A model generated the notes under the pieces. That model searched no databases. It was not told where the DNA came from and saw nothing but the letters and a program-made list of their open reading frames with translations. A DNA stretch of 6,527 nt from assembly GCA_947068385.1 (NCBI GenBank), contig CAMTBF010000217.1, positions 1 to 6,527 of the forward strand, in the 5' to 3' direction. The DNA comes from an uncultured Lachnospiraceae bacterium (GTDB lineage Bacteria > Bacillota > Clostridia > Lachnospirales > Lachnospiraceae). Positions within the stretch are counted from its first letter, which is position 1. Every line of letters begins with the position of its first letter. Below are positions 1-5,269 of this stretch, one piece after another. The translations under genes were made by a program, and so were the position numbers.

Positions 1-1619
1 TTCATGGAGGTGCTGTCGGTGATGCCAAAGCCGGACAGCACCTTTGCTATCTGGCTGTAGGAGGCGCCCTCATAGTGGATCAGCACGTCGCAGACGCAGT
101 AGAGGCATAGCTGCAGGCTGCGGTTGCGGGCCTCCAGGTCCGCGGCCAGGGCCGCCGTCTCCTGGCCGTTCTCCCGCAGCAGGTCCGCGGCATACTGATA
201 GGACAGGAATTCCACGTACAGCGCCCAGCCCTCCTGATAGCCCCCGTACCAGAGCAGCTCCCTGGCAGGGCGTTCCCCCGCGGCCAGCAAGGAGCGGTTG
301 TGGTACACGGTCTGGTAGAGATGCCCCGGATACCCCTCGTGGGCCAGGGTGGTGTACAGCTCCAGCCCGTCAGGGGTCTTCTGGCGGTTGATGTAGATTG
401 TGTTGGAGGCGGTGTCGTCCAGGGGCGCGGTCAGGTAGAAGGCAGGCGCGCAGTAATCGGCCAGGCTGTCCGACACAGCCTTCACATGCACGTCCACCGC
501 CCCGCCGGGGATGGGGGGAAAGTCCTCTGCCATCCTCTGCTTTAGGTCCAGCAGCATCTGGGAGGCCTCCCGGTAGGGAAAGCCGGGGGCAGCCTCCAGA
601 GCATAGTACTGGAGGATTTCGGGATGGTCCGCCGCCAGCTTCTTGATGTTCTGGTATTCTCTGGAGAACTGTTCCGCCAATAGCTGCTGGATCTCCTCCA
701 TGGAGCGGTAGGAGCCGGTCTGGGAGATCAGCAGCTCCCGGTAGTAGGCCTTGCCCTCCGGCAGCGCCGCCAGCCCGGCAGGCAGGGCATCGCCGTCCTC
801 CAGCAGAAGAAGGCCGTCCCCCAGGCTGGCATAGGCGGGCAGCACCACGGTCTTCAAGAGCCGTTCGTTCTGCGCGGCATAATGGCCGGCCTCCGCAGAC
901 GTCACAAGGCCCTTGCCGTAAAGCTCCTCCAGCCGCTCCTGGAAGGTGGTCTGCAGGAAGTGGGTGCCCGCCTCCAGGGCCTCCTTTGTGACAATGGTGT
1001 CACATTGCTCCCGCACGTCCTGGAGGAAGGCCGCGGGCATGGGAAATCCGGCAGCGGCCTTCTCCTGCTCATAGTCCAGCAGGGAGGCGAAGTATTCGTC
1101 CGTCTGGTCCAACAGCGCCAGATAGTCCTCCACGTCCCGCCTGCTGCGGAAGGCGTACTCCGCCAGCAGGATGGGAAGCTGGGTCTGGGTGCCGGAGGCG
1201 GGGGAGAGGGGCTCGTCATAGTAGGGGAAGCCGCTTAAGTTCAGGGAATTCTCCAGGGAGCGGGTCAGCAGCAGCCACAGCCTGGCATCCGCCTGGGAGA
1301 GCTTATCCGTGTCCAAGGCGTTCAGCGCGGCCAGCATGTTCTCGGTGGCCGCCCGGCTGCCCGGCATGCTCTCGGCGCTGTAGCAGGAGAGGGAGGGCGC
1401 ATAGTCATGGATGCCGAAGTCCGCCGGATCTGCCAGCGTATAGTGGAGGTCCAGGGTATCGGCCGCCAGCTCCTGGGTGAAAAGCTTCGCGGTAAGGCTT
1501 TCGAAGCGCTTTTCGTCCCGCTGGTATGTAAACAGGAAAAGGGTCAGCCCCAGAAAGGCCAGGAGAAAGGCGAGGCCGAAAAGGAGCTGCTTGGTGGAAA
1601 GACGGGAGTTTGGTTTCAA
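1..1619 (-). CDS. DUF885 family membrane-anchored protein, probable metallopeptidase fold (C-terminus outside window)
   Basis: The reading frame is open from a TTG at 1619-1617 to the window edge, giving 539 complete codons. Residues about 12-30 form one hydrophobic segment (LLFGLAFLLAF...) after a short basic N-terminus, with no lipobox, so an uncleaved membrane anchor or signal peptide with the rest outside the cell is likely. The DUF885 hallmarks are visible: a PLSPASGTQTQLP stretch near residues 137-150, HEGYPGH at 427-433, and EGWALY at 463-468. In this family the HExxPGH motif resembles a zinc-peptidase active site; the substrate is not known from sequence, so peptidase activity is inference. 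Family members usually run somewhat longer, so I expect a few tens of residues to be missing past position 1. No in-frame ATG occurs before about residue 84, which lies beyond the anchor, so TTG is the best start. The gene is transcribed divergently from the sugar kinase. Family assignment is confident, function is not. Confidence 0.9.
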   Translation of the reverse strand, partial: MKPNSRLSTKQLLFGLAFLLAFLGLTLFLFTYQRDEKRFESLTAKLFTQELAADTLDLHYTLADPADFGIHDYAPSLSCYSAESMPGSRAATENMLAALNALDTDKLSQADARLWLLLTRSLENSLNLSGFPYYDEPLSPASGTQTQLPILLAEYAFRSRRDVEDYLALLDQTDEYFASLLDYEQEKAAAGFPMPAAFLQDVREQCDTIVTKEALEAGTHFLQTTFQERLEELYGKGLVTSAEAGHYAAQNERLLKTVVLPAYASLGDGLLLLEDGDALPAGLAALPEGKAYYRELLISQTGSYRSMEEIQQLLAEQFSREYQNIKKLAADHPEILQYYALEAAPGFPYREASQMLLDLKQRMAEDFPPIPGGAVDVHVKAVSDSLADYCAPAFYLTAPLDDTASNTIYINRQKTPDGLELYTTLAHEGYPGHLYQTVYHNRSLLAAGERPARELLWYGGYQEGWALYVEFLSYQYAADLLRENGQETAALAADLEARNRSLQLCLYCVCDVLIHYEGASYSQIAKVLSGFGITDSTSM

Positions 1620-1629
1620 AAAATCACCT
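1617..1629 (-). promoter_or_regulatory. Ribosome binding site and TTG start of the DUF885 gene
   Basis: Read on the minus strand, AGGTGA (1629-1624) lies four bases before TTG (1619-1617). The codons that follow encode a short basic stretch and then a hydrophobic anchor, as expected for an N-terminus. The only other upstream in-frame start-like codon noticed, TTG at 1673-1671, lies upstream of the putative -10 box and so would not be transcribed from it. This supports the unusual TTG start, with spacing slightly short of ideal. Confidence 0.55.
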
Positions 1630-1645
1630 GAATATGGAAACGTTG

Positions 1646-1660
1646 CTACATTATATGTAG
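1646..1660. promoter_or_regulatory. Inverted repeat CTACAT-TAT-ATGTAG, candidate operator
   Basis: Two perfect 6-bp arms (1646-1651 and 1655-1660) are separated by three bases. The dyad covers the TATAAT box of the minus-strand promoter, where a bound repressor would block transcription of the DUF885 gene. It ends about 15 bp before the -35 box of the kinase promoter. The regulator is unknown and no regulator gene lies in the window. The arms do not form a match to the AraR operator that I can recognise. A chance palindrome in AT-rich DNA is possible. Confidence 0.35.
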
Positions 1661-1678
1661 AATTCCGGTACAATATTG
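1650..1678 (-). promoter_or_regulatory. Putative sigma-A promoter for the DUF885 gene
   Basis: On the minus strand a perfect TATAAT -10 box lies at 1655-1650. Transcription would start near 1643 and give a leader of about 24 nt that includes the ribosome binding site. No good -35 box sits at 17 bp: that position (1678-1673) reads CAATAT. A TTGTAC is present at 1673-1668, but only 12 bp upstream. The promoter is therefore weak or activator-dependent if real. Its -35 region overlaps the -35 box of the opposing kinase promoter. Confidence 0.45.
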
Positions 1679-1704
1679 ACTTTGGGGCCGCTTTTTTTTA
1701 TACT
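1676..1704 (+). promoter_or_regulatory. Sigma-A-type promoter of the kinase-araD operon
   Basis: TTGACT (1676-1681) and TATACT (1699-1704) are separated by exactly 17 bp. Each hexamer differs from consensus at only one position. The spacer ends in a run of Ts just upstream of the -10 box. Transcription would start near 1711 and leave a leader of about 47 nt before the ATG at 1758. The leader shows no evident riboswitch, terminator or cre-like site. Confidence 0.75.
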
Positions 1705-1757
1705 GATAGGTAGAGATTTGAGAATAGACCAGCATAGAGGCAGAAAAGAGGTAGATT

Positions 1758-3362
1758 ATGAGCGAAGAGATCAGGAAAGCGATTGAGGAGGGACAGGCAG
1801 TGCTGGGACTGGAGTTCGGCTCCACCCGCATCAAGGCCGTCCTGGTGGACGGGAGCCATCAGCCCATCGCCCAGGGGAACTGGGACTGGGAGAACCGGCT
1901 GGAGGACAATATCTGGACCTACAGCCTGGAGGACATCTGGGAGGGGCTGCGGGGCTGCTACAGGAACCTGGCCCAGGACGTACAGGAGAGGTACGGCGTG
2001 CCCCTGGCCAGGCTGGCGGCCCTTGGCTTCTCGGGCATGATGCACGGCTACATGCCCTTTGACAGGGCGGGGAAGCTCCTGGTGCCCTTCCGCACCTGGC
2101 GCAACACCATGACGGAGGAGGCATGCAGGAAGCTTCTGCCCGTATTTGATTTCAACATCCCCCAGAGGTGGAGCATCGCCCATCTCTACCAGGCCATCTT
2201 AAGCGGCGAGGGGCATGTGAAGGACGTGGCGTTCTTCACCACCCTGGCAGGCTACATCCACTGGCAGCTTTCGGGGGAGAAGGTGCTGGGCGTAGGCGAG
2301 GCCTCCGGCATGTTCCCCATCGACTCCGGGACCTGCGATTACGATGCGCGGATGCTGGAGCAGTTCGACGGGCTGGTGGCGGACAGGGATTTGGGCTGGA
2401 AGCTGAAGGACATCCTGCCCAAGGTGCTGTGCGCGGGTCAGACCGCCGGGTGGCTCACCGAGGAGGGGGCGAAGCTCTTGGATCCCACCGGCACCCTGCA
2501 GCCCGGCGCGCCCATGTGCCCGCCCGAGGGGGACGCGGGCACGGGCATGACCGCCACCAACAGCGTGCGGAAGCGCACCGGCAATATCTCCGCGGGCACA
2601 TCCATCTTCTCCATGGTGGTGACGGAGAAGCCCCTGGCCAAGGTCCATGAGGAGATCGACATGGTCACCACCCCGGACGGCAGCCCCGTGGCCATGGTGC
2701 ACTGCAACAACTGCACCTCGGACCTGAACGCCTGGGTGAACCTGTTCGAGGCCTTCATGGAGAAGCTCCCGGGGGCTGGGAAGCTGGACAAGAACGAGCT
2801 CTACGGCCTGCTCTACAGGGAGGCCCTGGAGGCGGACGCGGACTGCGGCGGCCTGATGGCGTACAATTATTTCTCCGGGGAGCCGGTGACGGGCCTGAAC
2901 GAGGGCAGGCCCATGTTCGTCCGCACGCCGGACGCCAGGTTCACTTTGGCCAACTTCATGCGCAGCCACCTCTACAGCGCCATGGCTGCCTTGAAGATCG
3001 GGAACGACATCCTCTTGAAGGAGGAGCAGGTGCAGGTGGACTCCCTGACAGGCCACGGCGGCCTGTTCAAGACTCCCGTGGTAGGCCAGCAGCTCATGGC
3101 GGCGGCCATGAACGCGCCCGTGACCGTGATGGACACCGCCAGCGAGGGCGGCGCCTGGGGCATGGCGGTGCTGGCGGCCTACATGTACGAGAAGGAAGAG
3201 GGCGAGGCCCTGCCGGATTACTTAAGCGGGAAGATCTTCGCCGGACAGACCGGGACGACGATCGCGCCGAAGCCAGAGGACGTGGCCGGGTTCGATGCCT
3301 TCATCGAAAAGTACAAGAGCACGCTGCCTGCGGAGAAGGCGGCCGTGGAGGGGCTGGCATAG
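1758..3362 (+). CDS. FGGY-family carbohydrate kinase, probable L-ribulokinase (AraK type)
   Basis: This 534-residue cytoplasmic sugar kinase probably phosphorylates L-ribulose to L-ribulose-5-phosphate with ATP. The N-terminal FGGY domain opens with the phosphate-binding stretch [16 protein letters not shown] (16-31), where Glu19 stands in place of the usual Asp of DxGT. MMHGY lies at 94-98. EGDAGTGM (257-264) holds the likely catalytic base Asp259. The C-terminal domain has [10 protein letters not shown] (275-284), GHGGLFKTP (432-440) and SEGGAWGMA (462-470), the nucleotide-side motifs. Length suits the family. The ATG is preceded by AGAGG (1747-1751) at six bases' spacing and by a strong promoter. 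From memory, this subgroup matches Firmicute kinases often labelled xylulokinase or ATPase, related to the non-AraB ribulokinase AraK of Clostridium acetobutylicum. The adjacent araD makes ribulose the favoured substrate; xylulose remains the alternative. Family certain, substrate inferred. Confidence 0.9.
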   Translation: MSEEIRKAIEEGQAVLGLEFGSTRIKAVLVDGSHQPIAQGNWDWENRLEDNIWTYSLEDIWEGLRGCYRNLAQDVQERYGVPLARLAALGFSGMMHGYMPFDRAGKLLVPFRTWRNTMTEEACRKLLPVFDFNIPQRWSIAHLYQAILSGEGHVKDVAFFTTLAGYIHWQLSGEKVLGVGEASGMFPIDSGTCDYDARMLEQFDGLVADRDLGWKLKDILPKVLCAGQTAGWLTEEGAKLLDPTGTLQPGAPMCPPEGDAGTGMTATNSVRKRTGNISAGTSIFSMVVTEKPLAKVHEEIDMVTTPDGSPVAMVHCNNCTSDLNAWVNLFEAFMEKLPGAGKLDKNELYGLLYREALEADADCGGLMAYNYFSGEPVTGLNEGRPMFVRTPDARFTLANFMRSHLYSAMAALKIGNDILLKEEQVQVDSLTGHGGLFKTPVVGQQLMAAAMNAPVTVMDTASEGGAWGMAVLAAYMYEKEEGEALPDYLSGKIFAGQTGTTIAPKPEDVAGFDAFIEKYKSTLPAEKAAVEGLA

Positions 3363-3370
3363 GGAGAGTG

Positions 3371-3407
3371 TGCGCGAAGCGGCTTTATTTTTCAGAGCCA
3401 TCGCGCA
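3371..3407 (+). other. Intercistronic hairpin between kinase and araD
   Basis: TGCGCGA (3371-3377) pairs perfectly with TCGCGCA (3401-3407). Inside it GGCT (3381-3384) can pair with AGCC (3396-3399) around an 11-nt AU-rich loop. There is no T-tract directly after the stem, so it is not a standard terminator. A competing small stem ATCGC-GCA-GCGAT spans 3400-3412. In this 73-bp gap it could act as an RNA processing or stability element that tunes araD relative to the kinase. That role is inference. Confidence 0.4.
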
Positions 3408-3435
3408 GCGATTATATTAAGAAGGGAGAAGCGTT

Positions 3436-4131
3436 ATGTTAGAGGAACTGAAAAAAATCGTCTGCGAGGCGAACCTGGACTTGCCCAAGTACGGCCTTGT
3501 GACCTTTACCTGGGGCAATGTCAGCGCCATGGACAGGGAGAGCGGCCTGTTCGTCATCAAGCCCAGCGGGGTGGAATATGACAAGCTGACGCCGGACGAC
3601 ATGGTCGTAGTAGATTTGGACTGCAAGAAGGTGGAGGGGCGCTACAGCCCGTCCTCCGACACCGCCACCCACGCGGAGCTCTACAGGGCATTCCCGGAGA
3701 TCGGGGGCATCGTACATACCCACTCCTCCTATGCCACCAGCTGGGCCCAGGCCGGGCGCAGCATCCCCTGCTACGGCACCACCCACGCGGATTACATCTA
3801 CGGCGAGGTGCCCTGCGTCCGCTGCCTGAACGCGGAGGAGATCGCGGAGGATTACGAGAGGAACACGGGGCGGCTCATCGTCAGCGAGTTCCTGCGGATG
3901 TGCAAGGATCCCGTGTCCGTGCCCGCTGTGCTATGCAAGAACCACGGGCCCTTCACCTGGGGGAAGGACGCGAAGGAGGCCGTGCACAACGCGGTGGTGC
4001 TGGAGGAGGTGGCGAAGATGGCCTACCGCACCGAGTCCATCAACCACCATGTCCAGCCCGCGCCCCAGGAGCTGATGGATAAGCATTATTACAGGAAGCA
4101 TGGGGCCAATGCCTATTACGGGCAGAGATGA
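3436..4131 (+). CDS. araD: L-ribulose-5-phosphate 4-epimerase
   Basis: This class II aldolase-fold, zinc-dependent epimerase converts L-ribulose-5-phosphate to D-xylulose-5-phosphate, feeding arabinose carbon into the pentose phosphate pathway. At 231 residues it has the length of E. coli AraD, and the known key residues align with an offset of one: Asp75, His94 and His96 (in GIVHTH), Asp119 (in HADY), Glu141, His170 (in KNHGPF) and Tyr228 near the C-terminal AYYGQ. The N-terminal TWGNVSAMD and [10 protein letters not shown] stretches are the phosphate/substrate-binding part of the fold. AAGGGAG at 3422-3428 precedes the ATG by seven bases. It lies 73 bp after the kinase on the same strand with no strong promoter between, and a terminator follows, so kinase and araD form one transcription unit. 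The isomerase gene araA is not here. The function call is very secure; UlaF/SgbE-type paralogues share the fold, but the context favours AraD. Confidence 0.95.
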   Translation: MLEELKKIVCEANLDLPKYGLVTFTWGNVSAMDRESGLFVIKPSGVEYDKLTPDDMVVVDLDCKKVEGRYSPSSDTATHAELYRAFPEIGGIVHTHSSYATSWAQAGRSIPCYGTTHADYIYGEVPCVRCLNAEEIAEDYERNTGRLIVSEFLRMCKDPVSVPAVLCKNHGPFTWGKDAKEAVHNAVVLEEVAKMAYRTESINHHVQPAPQELMDKHYYRKHGANAYYGQR

Positions 4132-4140
4132 CGGAAGACG

Positions 4141-4174
4141 GGGCAGGCCGTGAGGGTTCACGGCCTGTCCTTTT
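4141..4174 (+). terminator. Rho-independent terminator after araD
   Basis: GGGCAGGCCGTGA (4141-4153) and TCACGGCCTGTCC (4158-4170) form a 13-bp stem with one G-U pair and a GGGT loop, followed by TTTT. The T-tract is short, so some read-through into the next gene, 45 bp downstream, is possible. There is no T-tract on the other strand, so it works only in the plus direction. Confidence 0.85.
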
Positions 4175-4219
4175 AGAATGAAACGCATGGGCCTGTAAGG
4201 CGGATGACGGAGGAGAGAG

Positions 4220-5113
4220 ATGAAGATATTGGTCATAGGAGGCAGCTACTTTTTCGGCAGGGTCTTCGTGATGCTGGCGGCAAAGGAGCACGATGTCACG
4301 GTGGTGAACCGGGGGACCTATTCCGTGGCGGAGCTGGGCGCGAAGCAGATAAAGGGAGACAGGAAGGAAGAAGCAGTGTGGAAGTCCATAGAGGATGACT
4401 ACGACTGCATAGTGGACTTCTGCGCCTACGAGAAGGGGGACATCGCCAGAGTGCTGGAGAACATGCCGGGGCGCATCCGGCAGTACGTCTTCATCAGCAC
4501 CGTGGATGTCTATGAGCGGGGCATAAGCGGCCTGAAGGGGGAGGATGCCCCGCTGGAGACCAGGCCCCTGCCAGGGGAGGCCGGGGCGTACATCGCGGGA
4601 AAGGTGGCCCTGGAGCGGGAAATCCGGGAGGAATGCGGCAGAAGGGACATGAGCTTCACGGTGCTGCGCCCCGCCATCCTCTACGGCCCCCTGAACTACG
4701 CCCCCAGGGAATCCGTCTATATCCGGCTGTTGGCCCAGAACCATGTGCTGCCCCGCATCACCGATGCCGCGGGCTCCTTCCAGTTCGTCTACGTAAAGGA
4801 CGCCGCGGAGGCTGTACTGAAATGCCTGCTGAACCCAAAGGCCTACGGCCAGGCATACAACCTGTGCGGGGAGGAGATCCTGACCTATGACGGTTTCTTC
4901 CGGGAGCTGAGGCAGGCTTCGGACGTGGAGCCCCAGGAGATCCCGCTGACTGCCCGGGAGGCCCAGGGCCAGGGCCTGCCGCTGCCCTTCCCGCTGACGG
5001 AGGCGGAGACGGAGCTGTATTCCAATCAAAAGGGCAAGGAGGAGCTGGGGCTGCGGTATATGGACATCGGGGAAGGGATGGCAAGGACGTATCGGGCTTT
5101 CCGGGATATCTAG
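4220..5113 (+). CDS. NAD(P)-dependent epimerase/dehydratase-like protein (extended/atypical SDR)
   Basis: This 297-residue protein has a Rossmann fold. The nucleotide-binding loop is GGSYFFGR (7-14), an atypical GGxxFxG form rather than the standard TGxxGxxG. It is followed by VVNRG (28-32) after the second strand, which resembles the CSP41-like atypical SDR group. STVDVY (93-98) and the YxxxK pair Tyr124/Lys128 (YIAGK) mark the catalytic site, and LRPAILYGP (149-157) is the usual substrate-loop stretch of nucleotide-sugar epimerases. The C-terminal part would bind substrate, which cannot be read from sequence; sugar-nucleotide or other carbohydrate derivatives are plausible. GGAGG (4209-4213) precedes the ATG by six bases. 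The gene sits behind the araD terminator with only 45 bp between and no clear promoter, so expression by read-through or from a weak promoter is possible. A role in arabinose use is not indicated by any motif. Family secure, reaction unknown. Confidence 0.85.
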   Translation: MKILVIGGSYFFGRVFVMLAAKEHDVTVVNRGTYSVAELGAKQIKGDRKEEAVWKSIEDDYDCIVDFCAYEKGDIARVLENMPGRIRQYVFISTVDVYERGISGLKGEDAPLETRPLPGEAGAYIAGKVALEREIREECGRRDMSFTVLRPAILYGPLNYAPRESVYIRLLAQNHVLPRITDAAGSFQFVYVKDAAEAVLKCLLNPKAYGQAYNLCGEEILTYDGFFRELRQASDVEPQEIPLTAREAQGQGLPLPFPLTEAETELYSNQKGKEELGLRYMDIGEGMARTYRAFRDI

Positions 5114-5269
5114 GTCATGGACTAAAGTACCGTAACAACAACTGTTGATTTGAGGTGGGAAATTTTCCTTGAATTCATATTTTACTAACAAAAATGATAC
5201 ATCTCTCCTTTATCATGGGTCTCACAGTAAGCGTATTATACATAGTCATAAATTTGATGAGGTAGAGAG
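5114..5269. promoter_or_regulatory. AT-rich intergenic region with several short inverted repeats
   Basis: No convincing terminator for the upstream gene and no consensus promoter was found. The region does hold several dyads: CAACA-AC-TGTTG (5136-5147), GGAAA-T-TTTCC (5158-5168), the palindrome TGAATTCA (5170-5177), and ATGATA/TATCAT arms (5194-5199 and 5211-5216). A -10-like TATTAT/TATACA lies at 5234-5242 without a good -35 box. A TTGAAT at 5169-5174 lacks a well-spaced partner. The promoter of the amidase gene probably lies here but cannot be placed. GAGG at 5259-5262 is the ribosome binding site for the ATG at 5270. Confidence 0.35.

Noticed and set aside
882..1238. Plus-strand open frame within the DUF885 gene
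   Set aside because: It lies opposite a confident minus-strand gene with conserved motifs and shows no ribosome binding site or family features of its own.
1668..1680. Possible AraR half-site (TTGTAC on the minus strand) near the kinase promoter
   Set aside because: Only one half resembles the known AraR operator and the other arm is absent, so it is not listed as a site.
2199..3056. 285-codon minus-strand open frame inside the kinase gene
   Set aside because: It is His/Val/Gly-rich shadow translation of GC-rich codons; the plus-strand kinase motifs run through the whole stretch.
4176..4192. Possible catabolite-repression (cre) site around TGAAACGCATGG
   Set aside because: The central CG falls out of register with the cre consensus and the site lies after the operon's terminator.
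4040..5191. 383-codon minus-strand open frame opposite the epimerase-like gene
   Set aside because: Its composition is low-complexity and shadow-like. It crosses the araD end and terminator, and the plus strand carries a clear SDR with a good ribosome binding site.
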